The notes under the pieces are model-generated. The model ran no database searches and was not told where the DNA came from. It was given only the letters and a program-made list of their open reading frames with translations. From Hyaloscypha bicolor E (lineage: Eukaryota; Ascomycota; Leotiomycetes; Helotiales; Hyaloscyphaceae): a stretch of 64,000 bases of DNA. The position numbers were made by a program, and so were the translations under genes. The DNA lies in NCBI RefSeq assembly GCF_002865645.1, contig NW_020194575.1, positions 1,303,247 to 1,367,246 on the forward strand, written 5' to 3'. Below, piece after piece: positions 49,481 through 62,340 of the stretch (position 1 is the first letter of the stretch; the number at the start of each line of letters is the position of its first letter).

Positions 49481-50219
49481 AGAATATAGGTAATAAGATA
49501 TAAGTAATATAAAACTTAAAGAATTTAAGTAAAATAGAATATATATTTATAAATATTTATAAATAGTTATATATAAATTATATAATTTTAGTAAATTAAT
49601 ATATATATATATATTTTTAAAAAAAGAATCTTTTATTATAAGCCAAGAAAACTAGAATTTCTAAATATTTTTTAATTATTAAAAATAAAGCAGGAAATCT
49701 AGTAATATTAGACTTTTAATAATCTAAAAGCTTAATCTATATATATATATATTAATATTAATATATAAAAAAATATTAAAAGAATATTAGATAATTATTT
49801 AATAGAATTTAAGAATATTTTATTTGCTTTTCTATTTTCTTTCTTTTCTATTTTCTTTCTTTTCTTCTAAATAAGTTACTAATTTGTTTTCTATATTAGA
49901 AGACTTATTAATAATATATATATTTAAGTTATTTTTATTAGAATTAGAAAGTTCTAATATTCTAAGAGCTTCTTTATTATTTTTTTAATTAAAAAGAATT
50001 CCCTTATTTCAGAGATTCTAGTCTTTTAATTTCTAATTTTTATTAATAAGATTACTATTATTATTAATTTCTTAAATTGAGGTAATTCTAATAATATTAT
50101 AAAGATTCGGTTTATTTATTAAATATTATTACTATTTAATTAAGTAATAAAATAATATTAAAGCAAAAGTATTCGAGGCTTTATTTAATAAAGCTAACCT
50201 ATTATATATATATTATAAT
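49481..50219. other. unassigned AT-rich interval
   Basis: No gene was recognised. A GAATATAGGTAATAAGATATAAGTAATA stretch resembles the insert in the copia 2 and 3 LTRs. A pyrimidine minisatellite lies at 49829-49866. Otherwise featureless RIP-degraded DNA. Confidence 0.5.
49829..49866. repeat. pyrimidine tandem repeat
   Basis: Two copies of TTTTCTATTTTCTTTC in a row followed by TTTTC, all T and C on the plus strand. Confidence 0.75.
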
Positions 50220-50404
50220 TATTATAACATATAATACTAATAAAAATTAGACTAGAACTAGCTAAATATATAAAATCAAAATCGAGAAATATAAGTCGAG
50301 GTTATATATTATAAGCTTAAGCTAGTATATGGGCCTATATATAGCTTATAATTATTTAGATCCGAGGCTCTTTCGAGATCTCTTTCTTTTTTTTAGCTTT
50401 AAAT
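50220..50404 (+). repeat. LTR, family B, 3'-truncated
   Basis: Begins TATTATAACATATAATAC and matches the first two thirds of 15244-15539, stopping at AGCTTTAAATTAT where the next inverted LTR begins. Confidence 0.8.
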
Positions 50405-50406
50405 TA

Positions 50407-50579
50407 TATTATAAATATAAGATCTAAAGCCTAGAAAATAAAGTTAGATTATTTTTATTTTAATAATTTAAAGCGAAAAAAGAGAAGAGAATTTCAAAGA
50501 AGCCTCGAATCTAAATAATTATAAGTTATATACAGGCCCATATACTAGCTTAAGCTCGTAACACGCGATCTTGACTTTA
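50407..50579 (-). repeat. LTR, family B, inverted and truncated
   Basis: Starts TATTATAAATATAAG on the plus strand (the LTR 3' end in reverse) and ends GCGATCTTGACTT at 50579, lacking the LTR 5' portion. With 50220-50404 it forms a large inverted repeat. Confidence 0.8.
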
Positions 50580-50824
50580 TATTACAAGTATAAGATTTAG
50601 AGCCTGAAAAATAAAATTAGATTATTTTTATTCTAATAATTTAAAGCTAAAAAAAATAAAACAAATCTCGAAAAAGCCTCGAATTTAAATAATTATAAGC
50701 TATATACGGGCCTATATACTAGCTTAAGCTTGTAATATATAACCTCGATTTATATTTCCCGATTTCGATTTTATATATCTAGCTAATTCTAATTTAATCT
50801 TTACTAATATTATATATTATAATA
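50580..50824 (-). repeat. LTR, family B, complete inverted copy (3' LTR)
   Basis: Runs from TATTACAAGTATAAG to TATATTATAATA on the plus strand. It lacks the AGATACC cluster of the 15244 copy. Complement of a polypurine tract follows (TTATTTCTTTTC), so it is the 3' LTR of the minus-strand gypsy to its right. Confidence 0.82.
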
Positions 50825-53590
50825 ATTATAATATTATTTCTTTTCTTAAAATCAGCTTATTTCCGAGCTTTAAAAGTCTCTATTAAAATCTCAAATTACA
50901 AGTTATATATATTAAAGGCTAAAGGCCTTTTATATATAATTTAAAGAACCTTTATTTATTATATATAGTTTAATTAATAAAAAAGATTCTAGAGTAATTC
51001 TAGCTATTTAAGGTTCTTATTATAAAAGTTCTAAAAAGCTAGAAAGCTATTATTTAATAAAAATACTAAATACTATTTTAAATTTGATTTTTTTTTTATT
51101 AAATTCAGTATTTAAACTTTTTATAAAATAGCTTTATTATTAATATCTCCTAAACTTTATATTTTGTTTTCTTATTTTATAATTCTAATAATAAAGGCTC
51201 TGAATTCGCTTATTTAAAAAGAGAATTATTTGGGTTTTTATATAGCTTCTTTATATAAAATACCAGATATATTCTTATTAATTCCGGGAATTTAAGCCTA
51301 AAGAAATATTCTATTTATTTCAGGATTCTATATAGTTCTTTTATTTAATAGTCTAGTTTATAGCTCGGATAATTATTCTTTTAATATTTAATAATAACTT
51401 ATATTTTATTTCCTATTTCGAAATCTATTAGTTAAGAGTATTTATTAGATTAAATAATATAATATTCTTATATTTATATTATATTCTCTTATATAATTTA
51501 TTATAATTTATAAAGCTATATTATTAGGGCCTTTATATTTTATTTATTTAGCTTTTTCTTTAGAATATTTAATTATATTTAAGTTTTCTAATTAACTAAT
51601 ATCTGTAATTTATAGCCTTTTTTTATAAGAAATAGAAACTGGCCTATAATTTTATAAACTAGAGCTATTTATTAATAATTAATTATTATTACTTATTTGT
51701 TTTAATTTATAAAAATATAGCTATTAATTAAAATACTAATTAATAATCTTTATTTAGTTATTAGTTTAGGAATAATTAATAATTAATAACTTAAGCTTTA
51801 TACTAATATATTTATAGAATTTGCTTTAGAAATTTAATACAAATTAAGAACTTTAATTAAATACTATAATTTCCGGAATACTAATTTAATAAATTATATA
51901 AATAAGAAAAAGATATATTAATTCTTTAGCTATAATTATATTTCAAATAAGAATTATAATAAAGTACCTATTTAGATAATTAAAGATTATTATTATATTA
52001 TATTTATTTCTATTTTCTGGACATTTTTGAAATCTATTAATATATATTATTAAAAGTAATTAGAAACTAATAATAAATATAAAAAATCTAGCTTTTTATT
52101 TTTAGATATATAAGATTATTAATAAATATAATAATTGTTTTTATATTAATTAAGATTTATATTTTAATCTAGTTAGTAATAGCAGGCCTAAAAAAGCTAT
52201 TAAAGGTTAGCTTATTCTAAATATTTTATTAAAAGCTATATATATATCTTATAAATAAGAATAATATATAATAGTATTTCGGGTATTATTATATTATTAA
52301 ATACAAATAGTTTATTATAATATTAAAAAAAGTTATTTTATAATATTTAAATACTTTTCTTTTTATTTCTTATTTTATTCTATAGCTTTTCTAATTTTAA
52401 TAACTTTTAATTTTTACTTAATAGCTTATTTATAAACTAAATATTATTATATTAGATTTTTTTCTAAGCCGGATTTATTAAGGCCTTAATTAAAGCTAAC
52501 TAGAGATTCTATAAAATATTTTTATTAATCTTTTATTATAAAAGAAGAATTTGGGTTTAATAAACTATTATTATTTTATTTTAGGTAATTATATTTTTAT
52601 GTTTCCTATTTAGGATATTTATTTATTTATTTAATTTACTTATCTAATATATAAGCTTAAAATAATAATAATAATAAATATTTTATCTAGTAAATTTGTT
52701 TTATTAAAAGCTTTTTTGTAATTATAAAGTATTTAAAAGCTTAGTAATTTAAATAAATTATAAAAAATGCCTTTTATAGGCCTTTTAGTTTCATTTATAA
52801 TTTAATTAAAAAGAAAATAATAGTAAATATTTCTTTATTATAAATATTATAATTTAGCTTTATTAATTATATAGTTTTAGAAAAAATACTATTAGATACT
52901 AGAGTTCTATTTAAGGATTTTATTATAAGAAAATACCGGCTATAATTCTATTTAATATATTTATTTTAATTATAATAAAAGAATTCGAGTTATAATAATA
53001 TAGAATTAATATTAAAAATATAGCTTATTTTAGCTTAATAAAGCCTTTTTAATATTAATTTATTTATTTATATAAGATTCTTTTATATATTAGAACTATT
53101 AGAGGTTTTACTATATAACTATATTTTATAATAAAATATTAATAAAAATTATAAAAGCCTAAAAAGCCTTATATTTTTAATTATTATTAGTAATTACTAG
53201 TTTTTAATACCTATTATTTTATTTGAATCTATTTTAATAAAAAATAATAAAAATAATAAAATCTAGATATTTTATATAAATAATCTTAAACTCTAATTTC
53301 TTAATATTTATTTAAAAACCGATATTCTATAATTACTAAAATATCTTTTATATATAGTTTTTATATTTAAGGAAATTATTTAAATAAATTAAAATATTAT
53401 TTAGATAAGCTATATAAAAGATATTAAAATATTAAAGAAAATATTATTTATATATTTCTAATATATAATAGGGCTATTAGTTAGGCCTTTTTAGAAAACT
53501 TTATATTTATAAGTCCTATATCTTATATAAAATATTATAAGTTTTTCTAATTCTAGATCTATTTAAATTTAATAAAATATATTTAGTTTT
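50825..53590 (-). pseudogene. gypsy B pol (minus strand), RIP-degraded, 5'-truncated
   Basis: On the minus strand the integrase near 51910-51720 reads SKFYKYISIKLKLLIINYS with IIN.YFN downstream, as in the 21650-23377 copy. RNase H and RT should occupy 52300-53590. The 5' part and the 5' LTR are missing. A palindrome related to the others lies at 50906-50945. Confidence 0.75.
50906..50945. repeat. palindrome near gypsy B 3' end (copy 7)
   Basis: AAATTATATATAAAAGGCC (reverse strand) paired with GGCTAAAGGCC-centred arms; the inverted equivalent of 23263-23302. Confidence 0.65.
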
Positions 53591-53858
53591 ATATAGATTT
53601 TATTATAATTTTATGTTTTATTTAGCCTAGTATCTAATATCTGAAGTTATATAATAGTTATATATAATAAAGCTAAAAGAAGCTATATTCTAGGAAATTT
53701 AGGATACTAAACCCTATTAGGCCGAGCTATAAGTAAAGAATTATAAATACTTAAAAGACCTTAGTTTAAGACTTTTTTTCCTCTTTAGCTTAGATTTCTT
53801 AATAAATTGTTCTCCTATAAGCGCCTTATTTATAAGCTTCTTTTATAGGTCTATAATA
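53591..53858. other. junction interval with an LTR B remnant
   Basis: CTAGTATCTAATATCT and TAGTTATATATAA near 53621-53670 resemble the middle of LTR B (23516-23570). The rest is unassigned. Confidence 0.4.
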
Positions 53859-54171
53859 TTAATATAATAGATATATATAATAGTATATAAACAGATATTA
53901 GATATTATAAATCTAGTTTCCTATTTTAGGTAAAGCTTATAATTAGAATTATATGAATTATATAAGATTATATTTTCTAGTTAAATAAAGTGCTTTGCAG
54001 GCTTGGTTAAGTACTAGGGAATATATAGAGAGATACTCCTAGCTTTGGAAAGAAGTATTAATTAGTCTTTTATTAAAATTAATTCTTGGAATTAGTTATA
54101 CTTATAAGTATTACTTTATAGCTTACTTACCTTAATTACTTATATATTACCCTACTATTATATACCTTATA
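53859..54171 (+). repeat. 5' LTR of gypsy D
   Basis: 313 bp, from TAATATAATAG to TACCTTATA, followed by a possible primer-binding stretch near 54172-54195 (TTCTAATTAATCTAACC). Confidence 0.8.
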
Positions 54172-54239
54172 TTCTAATTAATCTAACCTTTGGGAAATAG
54201 TTTATTACGAGATAGTTAAGCTATTAATAAATAAAACTA

Positions 54240-55420
54240 TTAATAACTAGAGTATTAACTAGAAGAAGCGCCTTTACTACTACCGGAATAACCTAGCCAG
54301 ATATCTAGGGAAGTACCTAGTTAAGTATTCTTTATATTATCTAATTAGGAGAAGGAAATAAAACTTAGATATTTCCAGAACTAGCTAGTAAGATAATAAT
54401 AATAATAGAGAAATTAGTAGTAGCTTACTATTATATTACTAAGTTAGAAGTAGAAATATAATAAAGAAAGAATCTAAAGAAACTAGAAGCTTAGATTTAT
54501 TATCTTAAAAATATTTGGATATCCGGTATAGAACCCGTTATACTTCTAGTAATATCCTTAGCTTAGAGGGCTCTAAAAACCCGAGAACTATTTACTTATT
54601 AGGAAAAGAGTATTAAAGAAACCCAGGACTTCTTTTACTAGACAGAATTAAAATAGTATAAAGATAGCAGAATTACCTGGGCTACTAATATAGTAAAAGT
54701 TATATATTATATTTCCTGTTTTAAGGATATAGCTAGAGATATCTAAAAGTATAAAAAATAATTAATAGGTATTAATATTACGAATTAGGAGATTTTTATT
54801 AAGTTTATAAAAAATTCTATCTTGAATTTAGAGAATTATAGTAATAATACTCTTACTAAGTTTAAGGATACTAAATAATAGCTAGGCTAGAATATCTAAA
54901 GCTTTATATCTTACTTAGATAGCTTATTAGATAACTTAGGATATATAAGTTTATTATAAGAATAGAATAACTTATTTAGTAGCTTAAAATAAGAGATTCG
55001 GAATAAGATTAATTATTAATAAAATACTTTATAAGAAAAAGAGAAGCTTATTTCTATAGCTATAAGAATTAAGAATAATTTGAATTTATTAGCTTAATAG
55101 AAATATAATAATAACCTAATAGGATAATAAAAGAAAAGAAATAAGAAAAAAGAGAAAGGAAATAATAAAAGAAAACAGAAAAGAAGTATATTTCTATTAC
55201 GAGATTTATAAAACCGGAATAATAAAGATATAATAATAGAATCTAATATAATACTTATATTAAAATTTATAAAACCGGATATAATTTGCTTTACTTACTA
55301 GAAAAAGAGTTACTATACTATTACTTACCTAAACCGGAAGAAACTAACTTACTATAACTATAATAAGTCTGGCTATAAGTTATATAAGTACTTATAACTA
55401 AAGAAGCCAGGAAATAAATA
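54240..55420 (+). pseudogene. gypsy D gag with two zinc knuckles
   Basis: A forward frame with RIP stops leads to two degraded CCHC knuckles: CFTYxKKSYYTIIY near 55279-55320 and YYNYNKSGYKLYK near 55349-55388, where Cys and His have become Tyr. Two knuckles mark nucleocapsid. Upstream Gag is Lys- and Glu-rich. Gag would package the element RNA into particles in the cytoplasm. Confidence 0.75.
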
Positions 55421-55449
55421 TGTCTTATAATAGTTATATTCGTTTATAT

Positions 55450-58400
55450 TATAAAGAGCAAGGCTCCTAAAACGAGAATAATAATTGAGATTATTATTAA
55501 AATAAGAAAAAGTAAATAAAGAATTAGAGTATTAGTTAATTTAGGTATAAAGACTAATTATATAAAGAGGAAATTAGCTTTAGATATAGGTATTTTATTA
55601 ATATTAAGAGTAATTCCCTTATTCTTACTAGAAAGAAAAAAGATTTATTTATATAGAAATTGTATTCTTAGGATTATTACTAAAGATATACTAGAGAACT
55701 AAAAAGAGGCTAATATATACTTTATATTATATGATTTTAATCTAAATTATATTAATATAATATTTGGATTCCTATAACTTTATTAGGTTAATCTCCTAAT
55801 TTCTTTTAAAAAGGTAATATAAAAATACTAGATTTAATTATAAAAAATTAAAGTTCTAAATACCAGAAAGTTTACTAAAATAATAAAATATAAGATATAT
55901 ATTTTTCTATTAATTACCTATTTTATAATAGATAGCCAAAGAATTACTACTATTATTATAAACGAAATAGTTATATTTCCCAAAAAGTATTAGAACCTTT
56001 TCCGAGTATTCTTTATAAAGGCTATAAATATATTACCCGACTACTATATAATAGAATATTATATAGATCCAGAACTAGGGTTCTAACTATTATATAATCT
56101 TATATATACTTTATTAGAAAGAAAGCTTGAAGTTCTTCGAGAATATCTTAATACTAGCTTAAAAAAGAAATAGATTCGTTATTTTACTAGTCTAGCTAGT
56201 ATTCTAATTATATTTATTTTAAAGAAAGAAAGCGGCCTATATCTATATATTAATTACTAGAGCCTAAATAGGATTACTATTAAGAACTAAATACTATTAT
56301 TACTTATTAGTAAAATAATAAATTGGCTTTATAAAATAAGGATATATATAAAGCTAGATTTAAAGAATATTTACTATTAGTTATAAATACGGGAGAATAA
56401 TAAATAAAAGATAATATTTCGAATATATTATAGATATTTTAAGTATTATATTATATTCTTTAGATTCTCTAATACTCTAGTAATATTCCAGATATATATT
56501 AATTATATATTAGTAGGCCTTATAAATATTATTTATATAGTTTATCTAGATAATATTTTAATTAATTTAAAGAACCTAAAATAATATATAGTAATAGTTT
56601 AATATATATTCGAGTAGTTATAATAATATTAGCTCTTTATAAACTTAGTAAAATGCGAGTTTAATATAGAGAAAATAGAGTTTCTGGAATTTATAATTAG
56701 CCTAGATAGTATAGAAATAGAAGCTAGCCGGGTTATAGCTATTAGGAAATAGCCGACTCTAAAGAATAATATTCGAGAAGTTTAAGTATTTCTGGGTTTT
56801 ACTAACTTTTACTAGAGGTTTATCTATAGATATTCTAGGATAATAAAAGAATTAACTAATTTATTAAAAACTAATAGAAATCTATAATATTATTTTAGCT
56901 AGATAAATAAAGCAAATAAGGCTTTTAAGGAGCTATAAATTATATTTATAATAGTATTAATCCTTTATTATTTTAACTTAGCCTTAAAAATTTATATAGA
57001 AATAAATGCTTTAAGATTTATAATTATAAGTATAATTTCCTAGCTTTTTAGTAAGAGAATAAAAGCCAGATAATACTCTATTATTTTCTATTTAAAGAAA
57101 ATAACTATAATTAAGAATAGTTATAAGATATATAATTTAGAACTCTTAACTATTATTCTAGTATTTTATATTTAGTAATATTATCTAATATATATCTGGT
57201 ATACTATTATTATTAAAACAGATTATAATAACTTAAAATACTTTATAACTAAGAGAAAACTAAATAGTTAATAAATAAGATAGGTAGAAGAGCTAGCTAT
57301 TTTTAACTTTATCTTAAAATACTAGCCGGAGTATAGTAAGTCTATTAATAGGCTATTAAGAAAGCCAGACTTTATAATAGAAATAAATAAAAATACTTTA
57401 TTACTTATATTTTATAATAAGCTATAGAATATAAAATAAAAAGCCCTATAAGTAATAGTAATAAGATATTATACTATTCCTGTAATACTATAATTTAAGG
57501 CCCAGAAGAAAGGAAATAGGCACTTCTTAATTAATAAGATACTAAGGAATTCCGAAAAGGAAGTTTATTTTAGTAATAAAATAGTATTAGAAATATTATT
57601 ACTTGAGTCTATTACTAGTATAACTAGTTACAAATAATATATATTATAGATTCTAGCTATATAAATAGCTAGGTCCGAAATAGTATATAAGGAAAATAGA
57701 GAAATACTATTTAAATTACTATTATAATACTAAAAGCTTAATCTATTAGTATAATACGGGTAGTATAAATAGTTCTTAAAAAAGACTTTTATTAGAGCTA
57801 TTAAGACTTGAGAACTTAATATATCTGGATTATTAAAATATTAGGATACTATCTATATACTAAATAAGCCGGCTTTTAAAGAAAAATTACTATAAGCTAA
57901 CTATAATAATCCTATAAGTAGGTATTTTAATACTAGTAAGATACTAGAGATTCTCTAGAAAAAGTATTTCTAATAAAATATAAAAAAGAATATAAAAAAC
58001 TATATTAGAACTTGCCTTATATATTAATAAACTAAAATAAAAAGATATTTACTATATAATATACTTAGTTCGTTCTCTTTCTTCTCTAAGCTATAATAAG
58101 AAATTACTATAGACTTTATTATAAGGCTGCCTTCTTTTAGGTTTTATAATAAGATATATAATTCTATATTTAGTATTATTAATAAATATACGAAAATAAT
58201 ATAATATATTCTAATTACTAAGGAAATCTCGACTCCTGAATTAGTAAAGCTATTTATATATTATATTATTAAAGACTTTAGTATACCTATAGATATAATC
58301 TCTAATAAAGAATCTGTTTTTATAAGCAAGTTCTAGTTAAGTTTATATTTCTATTTAAAGGTTTAATAATAGCTAAATATAGTATTTTACTTATAAACTA

Positions 58401-59192
58401 ATAAATAAATAAAGAATCTAAACCAAACTCTAGAATAATACTTAAGGTACTATATTAGCTATTAGTAGAATAACTAGATAATAAAGCTTACTCTTATAGA
58501 ATTTATATATAATAATTTTATATATTTAATAATAGGAATTTCTTTATTCTATATATTATATAAATTCTATTCTAGTATTAAACTATATATTAAGAATAAT
58601 ATTCTAGAAAAAGAAATACCAGTAATATAAGAAAAAGTATAAAGGATTTAAGTAAAACGAGAGGTAATAGAGAAGTAATAATAAGAAGTAATAGATATAT
58701 AGAAAAAGTATTATAATAAAAAGTATATTAATAAGAAGTTTAATATACTTAATAAAGTTATATTTTATATAAAGAATATTTAATAGCTATAACCTGATAT
58801 AAAGCTAGTAAATAAATATCTCGGCCTTTTTAAAGTTCTAGAAATTATAGGAATATATAAATAAGTATATTACTTGAAATTATTACTATTATATTAGATT
58901 TATAATATTTTCTACTTTTTTTTTAGAATTATAGCACCTGTAAACTAGTACTATAATAGAACCAAAACCGGTCGAGATTAAGGATAAAGAGGAATTCGAG
59001 ATAGAATTTATTATAGCCTATAAGAAGAGCAGAAAAGGAAAGAAGTATCTCGTTTATTAGAAGAGCTATTTACTAGTAAATAATATATGGGAATTACTAA
59101 GTAATCTAGAGAATATAGTTCAAGAATTATAAAAATACTTGGAAAAAAGTAATATTATAATACTATTAGCTAAATAGAGGCATAAAAGATAA
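55450..59192 (+). pseudogene. gypsy D pol with chromodomain
   Basis: Protease near 55540-55590 reads NLGIKTNYIKRKLALDIG (active site DSGA decayed). RT near 56350-56570 reads LDLKNIYY, KIIFRIYYRYFKYYII, TLVIFQIYINYILVG and VYLDNILIN (family YLDDILIY, second catalytic Asp to Asn). RNase H follows near 56970-57370 and integrase near 57900-58560 (NNPISRYFNTSKILEIL, ITIDFIIRLP, and IENLNQTLEQYLRYYI). The chromodomain near 58962-59150 reads EIEFIIAYKKSRKGKKYLV, then WELLSNLENI. Chromodomains bind methylated histone H3 and steer insertion into heterochromatin, which fits the surroundings. The frame reaches TAA at 59190-59192, a possible true stop. Confidence 0.9.
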
Positions 59193-60563
59193 ATGCTTTT
59201 ATTAGGAAACTATTAAAAATTATATATTTATTCTTGGAAAAGCTATATAAAAATTATTAAGAACTCTAAAAACTCTAATTTCTATATTCTATAAATACTC
59301 CACTTTTATAACTATTCTTTACTATTCTCATTATTATTCTTATTAGAATTCTCTCGAGAAATAGATAGTAAATTAGCTTATAAAACTATTAGCTATTAAT
59401 AAAAAATAAGGAAAAAGTAAGCTTACTTAATACTAAAGAATATTAATTATATTATTAAAAGCACTTTATATTTATACTAAGCTAATAAGAATTACTTAAC
59501 CTATTTCTTAGATTATTAGAGGAATTTATTAGCCTCGAATAATAGCTTTAATATAAGAAGTATATATAGTTTAATATAGAAAAAGAATAATAACTACTTT
59601 CTTTTTTCGGATAAAGATTAGGGGAAACGCTTATATATATTAATAGCTTAAAGAAGGCGGTTTAATTATACTATATATACTTAAGGAACCTTAGATAGTA
59701 TTAGAATAGGAAATAAAAGAAGGAATTTATAATTTATAGAATTATATTTCTTATTCTTAAAGCAGTAGTAATTATATATTAAATAATTATTACTTTTAAT
59801 ATAAGTGAGATTAGGAAACTTAGTAATATTCTTGGAATATTAAAAATAGTAAAAGCGAATTAATAATATAAGAATATTAGTCAAACGGATAATAATAGAC
59901 TAATAAGTACTAAGAGAAGTATTTATCTTAACAAATAAAGAAATAAAAAAGGGAATTAGAAGAGAACTTAAATAAAGCTTAAAGGAGCTTAAAGAAGCTT
60001 AAAGAAGCTTAAAAGAGCTTAAAGAAGGCTTAAAGAAAGAAGGTAAAAAATAAGGAAAAACTAGATATAGTATTATAATTAAGGAAAAGAAAGATTAGTT
60101 AGTAGGAAAAGGAAGGCCTTTTTATAATATTCTTTTCTTAAATAATAATTATAAATTTAAAACCGGTTTTATATTAGAAATATCTAGAAAATTTCAAAGA
60201 AAGAATTTATAAATAAACCAGAAAATCGAATTAATTTTTCTAAGCTCTTGGGCCTATAGAATAATAATTTATTTATAAATAGAAGCTAAATTAAGATTTA
60301 TAAACTAATTAGGAGATCGGAAGAGCTTTATAACTAATAATATATATTATACTTATACTATTTTTATAAGAGGGAATTACTAGAAGCAATTTGCAAATTA
60401 ACTAGATAGAATTAGTAAACTATATCCTTAATTCTATTACCTAGTATAATAACAGAATAATTATAAGAAGTTTTTAGAAAAGACTAATAGCCGGGAAAGT
60501 TTTAGGAAGTTATTTATAAAGCTATTTATAGTTTTCTTAGGCCTCTTAGAAATAAGGGCCTAG
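59193..60563 (+). pseudogene. long extra reading frame after the chromodomain of gypsy D
   Basis: Beginning with ATG at 59193, in the same frame as pol and one codon after its TAA, the frame runs about 457 codons to TAG 60561-60563, just before the polypurine tract. All interruptions I read are TAA or TAG and none TGA, the pattern of an RIP-mutated true ORF rather than chance. The predicted protein is basic and rich in Lys, Asn and Gln, with a Lys/Glu/Leu helical repeat around 59950-60040 (ELK, EGLKKEGKK). I do not recognise a domain. It could be a C-terminal extension of Pol if TAA 59190 was CAA, or a separate ORF. Confidence 0.6.
59966..60037 (+). repeat. 10-bp tandem repeat (AGCTTAAAGA)n
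   Basis: Six to seven decamer units within the extra reading frame. Because 10 is not a multiple of three the units encode shifting residues (KELKEA-like), giving a three-unit, 10-residue period that would form a Lys/Glu/Leu helix. Confidence 0.8.
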
Positions 60564-60571
60564 AAAGGAAA

Positions 60572-60884
60572 TTAATATAATAGATATATATAATAGTATA
60601 TAAATAGGTATTAGATATTATAAATCTAGTTTCCTATTTTAGATAAAGCTTATAATTAGAATTATATAGATTATATGAAATTATATTTTCTAGTTAAATA
60701 AAGTACTTTATAGGCTTGGCTAAATACTAGGAAATATATAGGGAGATACTTCTAGCTTTAGAAAGAGGTATTAATTAGTCTTTTATTAGAATTAATTCTT
60801 GGAATTAGTTATATTTATAAGTATTACTTTATAGCTTACTTATCTTAATTACTTATATATTACTCTATTATTATATATTTTATA
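60572..60884 (+). repeat. 3' LTR of gypsy D
   Basis: 313 bp, partner of 53859-54171; differences seen are mostly C/T and G/A. Confidence 0.82.
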
Positions 60885-60929
60885 ATTAACCTAAGCTTTT
60901 TCTTTTTATCTAGAAAAGCTTTAGAATAT

Positions 60930-62340
60930 TTCCCCTAAAATAACTATTTACTTCTAAAGAATAACTTCTTATATACGAATTATATATACCTAATACTATT
61001 AATATAGCCTCTTATACTAATAGCCTTTTTAAAGGTTTTACCTATATCCTATAATTCTACTTCTTATTTCTGGTATTAAGAATACTTCTAGAATAGAATC
61101 TTTTATTCCGAGAAAATTACTTATTTTATCTAATATTTATTCTAATATACTTATATTATAATAAGCCTGAGTCAAGATCTAGATAAATATCCAAACTAAC
61201 TATATAACCCTAAATAGCTTAGCTACTAGTCTAGCTCACTTATTTAATATAAAGAAGCTTTCCCGAAAATATTTTATTAGTAGAAATTATATTTCAGGTA
61301 ATATTTACTTCTAATCTAAATACTATAATATAGTACCTAACTCTCTAGTTCCTTTTATTAAATAAGTATATCCGGCTAGAGAAGTTCCTAAATATAGCAA
61401 GTTTTACTTTATAAAGGTTCCGGATTTCTTAAAGCTTAGTAATAGTAAAAACCCAATCTATAACTATTAATAAGGCTAGATTATTAGCAAATTTAAAGTT
61501 AATATAAACTATTATATAAATAAGAATACCTATATATACTATATCTTTAATTATATAAAAGATAATACCTAATACTACTTATATACTTAATATAAGCCTA
61601 AAGCTACTAATTCTTTTAAGATAGCTATAGAGATAATTAATTACCTTAGTAAATACTTTATTAATTCTTACTATATATATAAAGCTAGATATAAATATAA
61701 GAAGCTATAAATAAATGAGGTTTAGACCTTTTATAAGTTTAAGACCAAGTTTATTTACTTAATAAATAAGGCTTAGATTTATTTATAAGACTATTTTAAT
61801 AAGCTATATAATATACTAATATTTTCTTTTTAAGAATAACTCGTAAGCTAGTACTATTCTATTTATATACTTTATAACTTATACTATATAGCCTTATTAG
61901 TTAATTCCGAGATAAAGGTATTATAGACTTATAAGAGCCTTAGAAAATATATTAAAGCTCGAGCTATTATTATTTTTTTAACCTTTACTATTTCTAATAC
62001 TTTTATATTCGCTGCTCCTAAGCTCTATATAATAACTTCTTATATCTTTATACTAGCCCGAATACTCCCGATTATTAGTAAGCTAATTATTAAAAGAGAA
62101 AATATCCCTGCTTTAACCTTAACTTATTTTAATTACTCTTAGACTAGTTATATAGCCTGTAATTATCTAGTACTAAAGTTTATTACTAATATTAAGGAAC
62201 TAGAGAAAGATAATAAGCTTATAAAGGCTAATATAAATAATATACCGGGAAATAAGAATATCTAGAAAAAGACTTCTTTTTAGGCAAACTCGGAGTTAAT
62301 CTTATAGAAATTAACCTAGACTAGTTAATAGGAGAACTAT
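60930..62340 (+). pseudogene. gypsy F gag, RIP-degraded
   Basis: A different gypsy lineage. A forward frame reads VPDFLKLSNSKNP, YKARYKYKKLQINEVQTFYKF and then a degraded CCHC knuckle, YFNYSxTSYIACNYL (family CFNCSQTGHIARDC), near 62125-62165. The 5' LTR and start were not identified. Stops are TAA or TAG. The text is readable over long stretches, so RIP was lighter here. Confidence 0.7.

Larger units (their letters stand above)
53859..60884 (+). mobile_element. gypsy D, complete chromovirus
   Basis: Equal 313-bp LTRs (about 53859-54171 and 60572-60884) bound a 7.0-kb element with gag, pol, chromodomain and a further reading frame in order. The 3' LTR is preceded by a polypurine tract (AGAAAGGAAA). 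A target duplication could not be fixed: ATAAT occurs just outside both ends, but only if the LTR begins ATTAATATAATAG rather than TG. It is moderately RIP-degraded. Confidence 0.85.

Noticed and set aside
53859..60884. Target duplication for gypsy D
   Set aside because: ATAAT flanks both ends only if the LTR is taken to start at ATTAATATAATAG, which lacks TG; not reported as established.
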